A stretch of DNA of 64,000 bases from assembly GCA_963718105.1 (NCBI GenBank), contig OY970352.1, forward strand, positions 4,340,001 to 4,404,000, written 5' to 3'. Below the pieces are notes generated by a model, which did no database searches, was not told the DNA's origin, and was given only the letters and a program-made list of their open reading frames with translations. The translations under genes and the position numbers were made by a program. The DNA comes from DASYKT01 sp963718105. GTDB lineage: Bacteria; Acidobacteriota; Blastocatellia; Pyrinomonadales; Pyrinomonadaceae. Shown here one piece after another: positions 1-7,758 of this stretch; within the stretch, counting starts at the first letter, position 1; each line of letters opens with the position of its first letter.

Positions 1-367
1 CCGCATCGTCAAAAGTTATTTCGATCTGGTTCACACCCGCCGGGATCTCGCAGTGAAAAGCGAACATCTCAACATCGTCGCGCACCCAGACGATCTCTTT
101 TCCGGCGCTTCCTGCGGCATGAATATGCAGGTTGACCATGTTATTGAGCGGCCCCGTCGGCGAGTGCTCGCCCGGTATCCACTTCGGATAAAACAGATCG
201 AGTTTTCCCGGGCTGACATCCATCGTTTCCCTGACACGGAGCAGGCTGCGCGCCGCATCCGTGGCATCGACATTCACACTGATCGCCGCGCTCTGCGCCA
301 GCGTAAAGGAAGCGGTGATGATTAAAAGAGTAAAAAGAAAAAAGAGCTTTTGCCGGGTGAATTTCAT
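1..367 (-). CDS. M61-family peptidase, N-terminal part (cut by window edge)
   Basis: Reading the minus strand from an ATG at 367 gives an open frame of about 122 codons that leaves the window at base 1. It starts with a clear signal peptide (MKFTRQK, a hydrophobic stretch LFFLFTLLIITASFTL, then AQS), so the product is exported. The stretch FYPKWIPGEHSPTGP and the following beta-rich sequence resemble the N-terminal beta domain of M61 (glycyl aminopeptidase-type, PDZ-containing) metallopeptidases, which carry a similar PxWIPG motif. The zinc-binding HExxH and the PDZ domain would lie outside the window. The family call is therefore from the N-terminal domain only. No strong Shine-Dalgarno is seen; the start is chosen because it gives a complete signal peptide. 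Confidence 0.72.
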   Translation of the reverse strand, partial: MKFTRQKLFFLFTLLIITASFTLAQSAAISVNVDATDAARSLLRVRETMDVSPGKLDLFYPKWIPGEHSPTGPLNNMVNLHIHAAGSAGKEIVWVRDDVEMFAFHCEIPAGVNQIEITFDDA

Positions 368-457
368 AAGTCTTCCAATAAATTGCCACTAGCTTTAGCT
401 AGTGGTTTGTGAATATGCTTTCATACGAGGCTATGTCTCAGAGGGTTTCGAGGCGTT

Positions 458-970
458 TTAGTTAAAAGAAATAACTAAAATTTTCTCTAAGCCTTTATCG
501 ACCAAAAGTTTTTCGATTTTGCCGATTTTACTGGCACCTGCGTCAATAATTATTGCCCAGGTTACCCATTCTCGCGAGTAACCTGCACATTGACCTACAA
601 GCCTGTCTCTTTCTGATTTTGAAGGATTAATTTTCAGTTCTAAGGCCAATAGGTCTTCTATTAATATGTCAGGTTTACCTTCGTTAGTGTGAGGATAGCA
701 CTCAACTTCCCACTGGCTAAAGTAATCAAGATAGCTATACAAATCGTCAGAATAGTCGGATTCACTTTCGCAATCTCTCGGTCTCCAGTCATTAATGAGA
801 TCCCAAATTTCTTTACAGACTTCTTCAACTTCTTCTGGATATTCTTTTTCTGCCCTGCTTTTCTTCGATTCTTCTACTTGATTGTTGACCCACCACGAGC
901 CTACTAAGGCGCCTATTCCTGCGAGGATTAAGTGGGATAAATCAAGTTTCTTTTCATTGTCGTTAGCCAT
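458..970 (-). CDS. Membrane-anchored PD-(D/E)XK-like protein of unknown function
   Basis: 170 residues from the ATG at 970 (MANDNEKK). A longer upstream reading would overlap the preceding gene and has no signal. Residues about 11-28 form one hydrophobic segment (LILAGIGALVGSWW), followed by a charged acidic-helical linker. The C-terminal half has the pattern of a PD-(D/E)XK nuclease core: a Glu near 88-90, D101 in KPDILI, E111 and K113 in LELK, and Q127 in a helix GQCAGYSREW. This resembles restriction-endonuclease-like domains, but the match is by eye and substrate is unknown. It is the last gene of a minus-strand operon (2713 to 458), 16 nt after the PH-like gene. Its base composition is more AT-rich than its neighbours, which may indicate recent acquisition. 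Confidence 0.6.
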   Translation of the reverse strand: MANDNEKKLDLSHLILAGIGALVGSWWVNNQVEESKKSRAEKEYPEEVEEVCKEIWDLINDWRPRDCESESDYSDDLYSYLDYFSQWEVECYPHTNEGKPDILIEDLLALELKINPSKSERDRLVGQCAGYSREWVTWAIIIDAGASKIGKIEKLLVDKGLEKILVISFN

Positions 971-986
971 AGGTTTAATTGGAAAT

Positions 987-1421
987 TTATTCCAATTCCT
1001 TTGTATCCGCTTCGTCTCCGAATAATTGTCTAACAGTGGTCGGCGGTATCTCAGGATGCTGACTGCGGAGAAATCCATTCATATTTTCGACGCTTTCGAT
1101 GGCGGCAGCGCGGTCGGCGCGGGCAACCTTCATTTTCAAGCGTCCTTTTTTTGTATTAAGGCCTTCGAGCGGGCTAAGGTTTTTAAAACGTATTATTATG
1201 CTGCCAAAAGCTCCCAGAAATCCTTTGCCAAACTGTATGTCTAAAATATCCGATAGAGGAATGCGGGCTTCGCGCACGCCGCCGGCTTTGACCAAGCCTA
1301 AAAATTCCTTTTCAAATTCCAGCACTACGCCGGCCGCGCTGAATTTTGCCAGCCCGGCGGATTCCGAGATGCCGTGTTCGTCGTCTACCTTGAAAGGGAC
1401 TATCGTGAACCCTTGTTTCAT
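987..1421 (-). CDS. Conserved-looking small protein, possible PH-like domain
   Basis: 144 residues, no signal peptide or membrane segment, so probably cytoplasmic. The sequence alternates short beta strands (ITIVPF-type start, VVLEFEKEFLG, REARIPLSDILDIQFGKG, SIIIRFKN, GRLKMKVAR) and ends in a helix (RAAAIESVENMNGFL). That layout, strands followed by one C-terminal helix, is what bacterial PH-like domains show; I cannot name a specific family. It starts 3 nt after the stop of the CBU_0592-like gene and is followed after 16 nt by the PD-(D/E)XK-like gene, so the three are probably co-transcribed. Function unknown. Confidence 0.6.
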   Translation of the reverse strand: MKQGFTIVPFKVDDEHGISESAGLAKFSAAGVVLEFEKEFLGLVKAGGVREARIPLSDILDIQFGKGFLGAFGSIIIRFKNLSPLEGLNTKKGRLKMKVARADRAAAIESVENMNGFLRSQHPEIPPTTVRQLFGDEADTKELE

Positions 1422-1424
1422 AAA

Positions 1425-1673
1425 TTAACCGCGCCGCAATAAGTATTTTCCAATACCGAATAGACTAATCAATAGCCAGAAAAATTCAACTATGAAAGAG
1501 GGAAAGTTAAAGCTGTAAAAAAGCGAGATCAGGATCAGCACAGCGCCGATGCCGTTAAGCAGCGAATAAAGCAGGTCCATGCTGCGCAGTTTTTCCGCCT
1601 GCAGCAGAATATAAGTCAGAATTATCAGCCCGACGCCGGCAAAACCAATTATGTCGAACCACGCGTATGTCAT
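1425..1673 (-). CDS. CBU_0592-like small integral membrane protein
   Basis: 82 residues with three predicted transmembrane segments: about 6-25 (IIGFAGVGLIILTYILLQ), 35-53 (LYSLLNGIGAVLILISLF) and 58-78 (FPSFIVEFFWLLISLFGI). The arrangement, an N-terminal helix ending in LLQ, a short charged loop EKLRSMD and an NGIGA turn, matches small proteins annotated as CBU_0592-like domain proteins, whose function is not established. It lies 14 nt after the propeller gene upstream and 3 nt before the PH-like gene downstream on the same strand, within one presumed operon. Confidence 0.7.
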   Translation of the reverse strand: MTYAWFDIIGFAGVGLIILTYILLQAEKLRSMDLLYSLLNGIGAVLILISLFYSFNFPSFIVEFFWLLISLFGIGKYLLRRG

Positions 1674-1687
1674 ATAAAGAAGAAAAA

Positions 1688-2713
1688 CTAATGAGTGGTG
1701 GTGAATGAGGTCTTTGCCACCATTCCCTTGTCACCAACCGCCCAGACAATGTTGCCTTTGGACTGCACGGCGTTATAACTAAGCTTGTCAAGAGATGTCC
1801 AGTTTTGACCGTTATCGTAAGAAATATCGGAACCTGATGCGCCGACAGCGACGATATATCTCAGAACATAAGCGACCCCGGATCGGTAGCCGCTCAAACC
1901 CTTCCCGAGCGTCCAGGTTTTTCCGCCATCAATGGTAAAAGCCAGGTTATTGTTAATGTCGCCCGGCTTTTCATAATCTCCGCCGACGATGACACCATTT
2001 TTCGCATCCCGCATCGCGATAGAAAAAATGCCGCTGCCGTTTGTGCCGCTCACGATCGGCGTGTCGGAAACAAACCATGAAAGGCCGCGATTGCTGGAAC
2101 GAAATACGCGGGCGGCTTTTCCGCCGGAGACGAGAAACGCGTTGTTTTTGCCCTGGCTGATAAGGCAGGTGCCGCTGGCGGCAAAGGCTGCTTCGCCGTC
2201 TCCCGCGGGCGCCATCTTGTCCGTATCCATCTGTTTCCAGTTTTCACCGTCGGTGGTTTTTATCAAAACGTATTTATTGTCTACCGGGTCTGACATCGCC
2301 ATGCAATTAGTCTTATCCCAGCACGCCAGAGCGTCGAAAAATGCTTTGGCGTTTGTATTTTTAAATTGCAGCATCCAGGTCTCGCCGCCATCGATGGTTT
2401 TATAGATGCGCGAAGAATCGCCATTGCCGATGCTCAGAATGTAAGCCGTGTTGGCATCAAAGGCTTCGATGTCGCGGAAATCCAGCTTTTCCGCGCTCGG
2501 CACGGCGATGACTTTCCAAGTCTTTCCGCTATCCGCGGTCCTGATCACCGTGCCGCCGGTGCCGCTCGCCCAGATCACTTTTTCGTTCACCACCGCCAGG
2601 CCGCGAAAACCGGCCGATGTATTAACGGATTGCTTTTGCCACTGCGCATTCGCCACGAAGATCATCGATAACAAAAGCGATACGGTAAGAAAAGTTTTTT
2701 TAGCGTTGTTCAT
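1688..2713 (-). CDS. Secreted YCF48/BNR-repeat beta-propeller protein
   Basis: 341 residues with a signal peptide (KKTFLTVSLLLSMIFVANAQ), so exported. At least six propeller blades are visible from recurring Asp-box-like motifs: TADSGKTW, TIDGGETW, TTDGENW, SSNRGLSW, TIDGGKTW and YDNGQNW, spaced about 45-55 residues apart. These sialidase/BNR (YCF48-type) blades occur in photosynthesis assembly factors and in many secreted proteins of uncertain role; there are no catalytic sialidase residues I can identify, so an enzymatic activity is not claimed. It is the first gene of the operon running down to 458. Confidence 0.82.
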   Translation of the reverse strand: MNNAKKTFLTVSLLLSMIFVANAQWQKQSVNTSAGFRGLAVVNEKVIWASGTGGTVIRTADSGKTWKVIAVPSAEKLDFRDIEAFDANTAYILSIGNGDSSRIYKTIDGGETWMLQFKNTNAKAFFDALACWDKTNCMAMSDPVDNKYVLIKTTDGENWKQMDTDKMAPAGDGEAAFAASGTCLISQGKNNAFLVSGGKAARVFRSSNRGLSWFVSDTPIVSGTNGSGIFSIAMRDAKNGVIVGGDYEKPGDINNNLAFTIDGGKTWTLGKGLSGYRSGVAYVLRYIVAVGASGSDISYDNGQNWTSLDKLSYNAVQSKGNIVWAVGDKGMVAKTSFTTTH

Positions 2714-2844
2714 AAGTTCGTCGCATTGCGTAATCCGTGCGGAGAGAAAATAGCTGTAAGTTGTCGGCTGTCAGCCAGTATTTTATCCAGCAATAGAAAC
2801 TGTATTATCGACGCTATAAACACGGGAAGCAATCCTAAAAGCGA

Positions 2845-2873
2845 AAAGCGCCTCTTTTTGTAAGAGACGCTTT
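2845..2873 (-). terminator. Intrinsic terminator downstream of the proline-rich gene
   Basis: A 12-bp stem (arms 2845-2856 and 2862-2873, one G-T type pair) with a 5-nt loop. On the minus strand it is followed by a T-rich tract (cttttcgctttt). It lies about 30 nt past the stop codon of the 2905-3204 gene. Confidence 0.7.
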
Positions 2874-2904
2874 CTTGCCGATATCAAATTGCGGGGCAAT
2901 TTCT

Positions 2905-3204
2905 TTAAGGTATCCCCGGTGTCGGTACGACTGATGGTGACGGCATCGGGATCGGGCCCGTCGGCGGTGTCGGCATAGGTGTTACGCTTGGGCTGGGCGC
3001 GGGCGACGGACTTGGGCTCGGGCTCGGGCTCATATCCGGCGATGGTGAAGGTGTCGGAGTCGGCATGACCACACCCTGGCTTGCCGTCAAATTGCTGCGC
3101 CCCCCACCGCTCGCGGCAAATGTGCCCGCGATAATGGCCATTAAAAGAACTATCAATAAACAAAAACGACCGGTATTTTTCCGATCAGCAGATATTAACT
3201 TCAT
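2905..3204 (-). CDS. Secreted Pro/Ser-rich low-complexity protein
   Basis: 99 residues. An N-terminal hydrophobic stretch (FCLLIVLLMAIIAGTFAAS, about 14-32) is a signal peptide or anchor. From about residue 47 the protein is almost entirely Pro, Ser, Thr and Met in PSPSPS, PTPTP and PMPTPP runs, an extended cell-wall or surface-linker type composition with no fold. The gene has a 5' neighbour 3' end at 3279 and its own terminator at 2845-2873. No family can be assigned. The DNA run is a near-repeat and could vary in length by slippage. Confidence 0.6.
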   Translation of the reverse strand: MKLISADRKNTGRFCLLIVLLMAIIAGTFAASGGGRSNLTASQGVVMPTPTPSPSPDMSPSPSPSPSPAPSPSVTPMPTPPTGPIPMPSPSVVPTPGIP

Positions 3205-3278
3205 ATCGTCCCTCCTGGTTCGTTTTTGCAGGTTCTATCTATATGATATGAATTTTTGTTGTAGAGATGTCAAACCAT

Positions 3279-4514
3279 CTAATAGACCATTCGGGTTTTT
3301 ATCGTGCCTTTGATCTTCTTTAATATCTCAAAAGCTTCCTGCGAGATCTTAGTATCGACGTCTACAATAACGTAGCCTATCTCTTCATTTGTCTTAAGAT
3401 ACTGTCCCAGAATATTGATGCCGCGTTTGGAAAGTTTCGAGTTTATTTCGCCCAGCACGCCCGGAATGTTTTTGTGAATATGCATGATGCGGTGGGCGCC
3501 TGCGTGCGGCGGCAGGTCTACCGGGGGAATGGTATGCGAGCCGTGCGAAGCGCCGAGTTCGAGATATTTTACCAGCTTGTTCGTCACGTCGAGCCCGATG
3601 TTTGCCTGCGCTTCCTCGGTCGAGCCGCCAATGTGCGGCGTTAATATCACATTCGGCAGATGCTGCATCACAGTCGAAAAAGCATCGCCGTTTTTCTCCG
3701 GCTCCTCGGGAAAAACGTCGATCGCGGCGCCGGATATTTTATCTTTTTCGATAAGAGTTTTAAGGGCCGCGAGATCGACAATGTCGCCCCGGCTGCAGTT
3801 GATCAAAAGCGCGTCTTTGCGCATCAGCCGCAGGGTTTCCGCGCCAAACATTCCGCGCGTCGACCAATCCGATGGAACGTGCAATGTCACGATGTGCGAG
3901 CTTTTTAACAGCTCTTTCATATCGCGCACCTGGCGGGCATTTCCGTGCGGCAGCTTGGTGGCGATGTCGTAATAGAGCACCTGCATGCCCATCGCCTCCG
4001 CCATTATCGAAACCTGCGAACCGATATTTCCATAGCCGACGATACCGAGCGTTTTTCCCCGCAGTTCAAAACTCCCCGCTGCATCCTTCAGCCAGGTGCC
4101 GTTGTGCGCGGCGGTATTTTTATCGGTGATCCTTCGGATCAGCATTACTGAGAGGCCGATCACCAGCTCCGCCACCGAGCGCGTATTGGAATACGGCGCG
4201 TTAAAAACGGCAACGCCTTTTTGCGTGGCGCTTTTGAGATCTACCTGGTTCACACCGATGCAAAAACATCCGATGGCCAGCAGCTTTTCCGCCGCTTCGA
4301 TCACGTTTTTTGTGATCTGTGTCTTGGAGCGAATTCCCAGCAGGTGCACATCGCGCACGGCTTTTACCAGCTCGGCTTTGCTCAGCGCGCCGGAGATCCG
4401 CTTTATCCCGATATAGCCGCTTTGTTCTAATTCGGCAGCAGCGGAATCGGAGATATTTTCCAGCAGCAATACCTTGATCTTGCCGCGCGGATAGGATGTT
4501 TTCTGGTTCGTCAT
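3279..4514 (-). CDS. serA: D-3-phosphoglycerate dehydrogenase
   Basis: Oxidises 3-phosphoglycerate to 3-phosphohydroxypyruvate with NAD, the first step of serine biosynthesis. From the ATG at 4514 (MTNQKTSYP) it is 411 residues, close to the 410 of the E. coli-type short SerA. Visible are the Rossmann motif GIVGYGNIGS, the substrate-binding SRGDIVD with its Arg, the catalytic Glu region PEEPEKN and the catalytic His in TPHIGGST. The C-terminal ~75 residues form an ACT domain (IPGVLGEINSKLSKRGIN), which in E. coli SerA binds serine for feedback inhibition. The reading frame extends 45 codons upstream, but this extension lies in an inverted repeat and is not homologous, so the internal ATG is chosen. 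Confidence 0.93.
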   Translation of the reverse strand: MTNQKTSYPRGKIKVLLLENISDSAAAELEQSGYIGIKRISGALSKAELVKAVRDVHLLGIRSKTQITKNVIEAAEKLLAIGCFCIGVNQVDLKSATQKGVAVFNAPYSNTRSVAELVIGLSVMLIRRITDKNTAAHNGTWLKDAAGSFELRGKTLGIVGYGNIGSQVSIMAEAMGMQVLYYDIATKLPHGNARQVRDMKELLKSSHIVTLHVPSDWSTRGMFGAETLRLMRKDALLINCSRGDIVDLAALKTLIEKDKISGAAIDVFPEEPEKNGDAFSTVMQHLPNVILTPHIGGSTEEAQANIGLDVTNKLVKYLELGASHGSHTIPPVDLPPHAGAHRIMHIHKNIPGVLGEINSKLSKRGINILGQYLKTNEEIGYVIVDVDTKISQEAFEILKKIKGTIKTRMVY

Positions 4515-4585
4515 AGGAAAAAGAAATAATAACAGCAAAGGCAGAAACACGACAGTTGCTGAACGGGTCGATCTTGTGGTGCTCG

Positions 4586-4675
4586 CATTATTCGAAATAG
4601 ATAATAACTGATAGCTGATAACTGAAAGATCCGATCTATTCTCTATCATCTATCAGTTATTATCTATTCCGAATG
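4586..4675. repeat. Inverted repeat upstream of serA
   Basis: Left arm around 4587-4619 and right arm around 4648-4675 are imperfect reverse complements built on AATAGATAATAACTGATAG. They are separated by about 28 nt. It has the look of the AT-rich palindromes seen at 21803-21884 and 29641-29705. Confidence 0.7.
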
Positions 4676-4771
4676 ACATCCCCTTTACCGGCACCACAAC
4701 GTCAGGGACACTACCCGCTCAATAAAAAGCTTGTCATCCTGCGGCTGTAAGTTATAAGATTTACTGCAATT

Positions 4772-5389
4772 ATGGGCTATTTTGCAAAAGGCCGGGTAGA
4801 AGCCGTCTGTGATGGGATCTTCGCCATCATTCTGACCTTGCTCGTATTGGAGATAAAAGTTCCGCACATTCATGAAGCAAACTCGGTGGAGGAACTCGTT
4901 CATGCGCTGCGCGACGTCATTCCCAAATTTCTCGCCTGGGTGATCAGTTTTTTCACGGTGATGGTCATCTGGGTAAACCACCATCGCATTTTCGAATCGC
5001 TAAAAAAGATCGATCACACATTTTTCTGGCTCAACGCCAATTTGCTTCTCTGGATCTCGTTCTATCCTTTTTCCACGGCGCTGCTGGGCGATTATCCCGA
5101 CAATAAATTTGCCGCCAGTTTTTACGGGTTGGCTTCTTTTCTGATGGGCATCGGCTTTCTTTCCATCCGCTATCATATGTGGCGTCATCCGGAGATCACC
5201 GATGGCTACGAGAAAGATGAGCTTTGGAGTGGCGTGAAAAATGTTTTGCTCTTTGGCCCGACGCTTTACCTGATCGGCGCAGCCGTGGCCTGGATACATC
5301 CGTATATCGCTTTTGCGGCTTATGCTTTTGTCACGATCTATTTTATTTTTCCTTCCGGGATAGGATTGCGGCGTGAGAAAGAAGGTTAA
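4772..5389 (+). CDS. TMEM175-family (DUF1211) potassium channel-like protein
   Basis: 205 residues, integral membrane protein. The first helix carries the family signature near residues 7-29: RVEAVCDGIFAIILTLLVLE, equivalent to the RxxxFSDG-A-TLLVLE pore motif of TMEM175, with Cys-Asp in place of Ser-Asp. Five or six transmembrane segments follow (about 48-68, 80-98, 107-127, 150-170, 175-195). Bacterial TMEM175 proteins form tetrameric K+ leak channels, so the same role is inferred. The gene stands alone, divergent from serA, and faces the VOC gene 3' end across an inverted repeat. Confidence 0.88.
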   Translation: MGYFAKGRVEAVCDGIFAIILTLLVLEIKVPHIHEANSVEELVHALRDVIPKFLAWVISFFTVMVIWVNHHRIFESLKKIDHTFFWLNANLLLWISFYPFSTALLGDYPDNKFAASFYGLASFLMGIGFLSIRYHMWRHPEITDGYEKDELWSGVKNVLLFGPTLYLIGAAVAWIHPYIAFAAYAFVTIYFIFPSGIGLRREKEG

Positions 5390-5406
5390 TTTGATAGGAG
5401 TGAGAG

Positions 5407-5482
5407 CGTGTCAGTAGCCCGCGCGTCAGCAAGGGCGCGTAGCTTTTAGAAAGAGCCTTCCTAATGGTTGGGCTACTGAACA
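5407..5482. repeat. Inverted repeat between convergent genes
   Basis: Arms CAGTAGCCC (5412-5420) and GGGCTACTG (5470-5478) enclose a GC-rich segment with GCGCGTCAGCAAGGGCGCG. It sits between the 3' ends of the TMEM175-like and VOC genes, and its right arm lies about 12 nt from the VOC stop codon. Likely a palindromic interspersed repeat and possible bidirectional terminator. Confidence 0.5.
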
Positions 5483-5489
5483 CTGCGAA

Positions 5490-5879
5490 CTACTTTTCTT
5501 CCGATAGATACAGCCGGTTTCCGTAGAGGTCTTTAAAGAACACGAATTTGCCATAGGGCTCTTCGATCAGGTCGCTGGCCATCTCCACGCCCCTGGCTTT
5601 CAGGCTGGCGATATCGGCGCTGATATCTTCCGTAACTATTCCAAACAAAGCGTTATCGGCATCGAGCTGGTTCCCGACACGCGTTTTTGTATCATCGTTT
5701 GTGGCAGGCGAAAGCGCGATCTCCACGTCGGGCTGCTCCGGCAGACAGATGGTCAGCCAGCGGTTGCCTTCGCCAAAAGATGCGTCGGTGTGGGCCCCGA
5801 AACCTAATTTTTCCGTGTAGAAATCAAATGCTTCCTGCTGATCGTGAACTAGCAGTACAAATAATTTTATTCTTTTCAT
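5490..5879 (-). CDS. VOC-family (glyoxalase/bleomycin-resistance-like) protein
   Basis: 129 residues, cytoplasmic. It shows the paired beta-alpha-beta-beta-beta layout of vicinal oxygen chelate proteins. The first module begins KLFVLLVHDQQEAFDFYTEKLGF and the second spans GIVTEDISADIASLKARGV to FFKDLYGNRLYL. The FYTEKLGF and DLYGN(R/I) signatures are typical. The substrate is not predictable. A single-gene unit between the AraC regulator and a convergent neighbour. Confidence 0.85.
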   Translation of the reverse strand: MKRIKLFVLLVHDQQEAFDFYTEKLGFGAHTDASFGEGNRWLTICLPEQPDVEIALSPATNDDTKTRVGNQLDADNALFGIVTEDISADIASLKARGVEMASDLIEEPYGKFVFFKDLYGNRLYLSEEK

Positions 5880-5946
5880 TTCGTAACATTCCCTTTTTTT
5901 CTGGTTTTAAAAACCGGATTTGATGTTACGAAGTTTAGGCTTTACG

Positions 5947-6783
5947 TTAGTCGCGCGATTGTAAAAAAACGACATTCCGGCGGTCGGTAAAAGTTTTTGA
6001 CATTCGCTTGATGCCCTCGGCAAATTCCGACGGCGTACAGCCGCAATAGGTTTTAAAATCCTTGATAAAATGCGCCTGGTCATAGTAACCCGATTCCTGC
6101 GCCAGTTCGGTCAGGTCGATAAACGGATCGTGGGTGAGAGCTTTCTTGGCTTTATCAAAGCGTACGTTCGAAGCATAGGATTTTGGCGACACACCGAGCT
6201 TGTCGTTAAAATTTCTTTCCAGCGTGCGCTGTGTGGTAAAACACATTCGCGCCAGGTCTTCGATCCGGCATTCTCCGCGTTCGCGATAGAGCACCTGCGC
6301 CGCGCCGTTGACCGTTTGCTTATCGAAATTTGCCGTCAGGTATTTTTCCAAAAAGAAATTCTGCAATTCTCTGACGGCAGTTTCGTGTTCCTGAATTTCC
6401 ATCAGTTTTCCCAGCTTTCCTTTCAGGCTATCGGGCAGATCGAAGGTGAAATCCGTATTGATATTTTGTTCCAGCCTGATGTCGAAAAACGACAACAATC
6501 CCCAGGGATAGAACCGCGCGCATAATAATTTCACCGTGCCGTCGGCATACGCCGGCAGCGGCTGTTTCAGCAGCCCGACCATGAACGCAAAAGGAAGAAG
6601 GCCGTCGCCTTTGGTGCCTTTGAGGTAGTAGGGAACCCCAAAATTCAAAATAAATTCGATGTAGCTATCCGGCAGGATATTCTCGCACGGCGTTTCCGTA
6701 TCGTATGTTCGCTCCAGAACCCAAAAGCATTTGATGAACTCCGCCAGAACATCCACGGGCGCAAATTCCTTATAGATGATCAT
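5947..6783 (-). CDS. AraC-family transcriptional regulator
   Basis: 278 residues from the ATG at 6783. The N-terminal ~150 residues look like the DUF6597 domain found in many AraC-like regulators (start MIIYKEFAPVDVLAEFIKCFWVLE). The C-terminal ~100 residues form a two-helix-turn-helix AraC DNA-binding domain: IEDLARMCFTTQRTLERNF, then LTELAQESGYYDQAHFIKDF with the usual G-Y-D-x-H-F motif. The start codon overlaps the stop of the TIGR01777 gene as ATGA (6780-6783), so the two are translationally coupled. Its targets are not evident. Confidence 0.88.
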   Translation of the reverse strand: MIIYKEFAPVDVLAEFIKCFWVLERTYDTETPCENILPDSYIEFILNFGVPYYLKGTKGDGLLPFAFMVGLLKQPLPAYADGTVKLLCARFYPWGLLSFFDIRLEQNINTDFTFDLPDSLKGKLGKLMEIQEHETAVRELQNFFLEKYLTANFDKQTVNGAAQVLYRERGECRIEDLARMCFTTQRTLERNFNDKLGVSPKSYASNVRFDKAKKALTHDPFIDLTELAQESGYYDQAHFIKDFKTYCGCTPSEFAEGIKRMSKTFTDRRNVVFLQSRD

Positions 6784-7748
6784 CCTTGCTCCCGCCATTT
6801 TTGACAGAGGTCGCGCGCGGCATCGGGCCAATCGGGAAAATCGAATTTAAAACCGGCGTCAAGCAATAATTTAGGAACAACGCGGCGGCTTTTTAAGATC
6901 AGTTCGGTTTCGCTTTGCATCAAAAGCGCGCCGAGTCCGAGCATCCACTTAGTGGCCGGAAGGCCGATCGAGATGCCGTAAGCTCTGCGCAATACACGCA
7001 TAAATTCCACCTGAGGCAGAGGATTCGGCGCCGCTAAATTTATCGGGCCTGAAATGTTTTCGTTCTCGATCAAAAATTTTACCGCGCGAATAAAATCCTG
7101 TTGGTGCATCCAGGAAATATATTGCCGCCCGCCGGCTGCCGTTCCGCCCAAACCCATTCTTACCAAACCGAGCAGCGTGTCGAAAATACCACCCCGATCA
7201 GGGCTAAGCACCAGCGCCGCGCGCATCATCACTTTGCGGGTGTGCAGCGTGTCTGCGTCGCTTGCCGCTTTTTCCCAGTTTCGAGCAACATCGATACTAA
7301 AATCCCACGAACGCGGTGCGTCCGGCGCGTCGTTTCCGGGGCCGCCGATGATCCCGGTCACGTCGTCGTTCGCCGCGTCAAAACGGTGCGCGTAGATCGT
7401 CGCCGTACTCATTTGCAGCCAGGTTTTCGGCGGATCCTTTGCTCGCCGGATCGCTTCACCCACAATCCTGGTCGAATCAGTGCGCGAATCCATAATTGCC
7501 TTGCGGTTCTCCGGCGTGTAGCGGCAATTGACGCTGCGCCCCGCCAAATTGATGACCACATCCGCCCCATCAATTTCGCTCGCCCAATCGCCTAGCGTTT
7601 CCCCGTCCCAACTCACCGTCCGCCAGTCGGCTTTCTCAGGGCGGTTGCTTGAGCGGCTCAGCATGACAACTTCATCGCCGCGCCTTTTAAACTCGCGCGC
7701 CAGCACCGTGCCGACATGTCCGGTCCCGCCAGGGATGATGATCTTCAT
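6780..7748 (-). CDS. TIGR01777-family NAD-dependent epimerase/dehydratase-like protein
   Basis: 322 residues. An N-terminal nucleotide-binding motif GGTGHVGTVLAREFKRRG is followed by the family features NLAGRSVNCRYTPENRKAIMDSR and STATIYAHRFD, as in the extended SDR proteins typified by YfcH. The C-terminal DUF1731-type part includes LILKSRRVVPKLLLDAGF. The biochemical role of this family is not well established. The gene is coupled by an ATGA overlap to the AraC regulator downstream and begins 10 nt after the TPR gene stop, suggesting shared transcription. Confidence 0.88.
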   Translation of the reverse strand: MKIIIPGGTGHVGTVLAREFKRRGDEVVMLSRSSNRPEKADWRTVSWDGETLGDWASEIDGADVVINLAGRSVNCRYTPENRKAIMDSRTDSTRIVGEAIRRAKDPPKTWLQMSTATIYAHRFDAANDDVTGIIGGPGNDAPDAPRSWDFSIDVARNWEKAASDADTLHTRKVMMRAALVLSPDRGGIFDTLLGLVRMGLGGTAAGGRQYISWMHQQDFIRAVKFLIENENISGPINLAAPNPLPQVEFMRVLRRAYGISIGLPATKWMLGLGALLMQSETELILKSRRVVPKLLLDAGFKFDFPDWPDAARDLCQKWREQG

Positions 7749-7758
7749 TTTCTGAAAT

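Noticed and set aside
2783..3163. 126-codon minus-strand frame overlapping the Pro/Ser-rich gene
   Set aside because: A shifted reading of the same repetitive DNA; it ends in sequence after the terminator and has no signal peptide.
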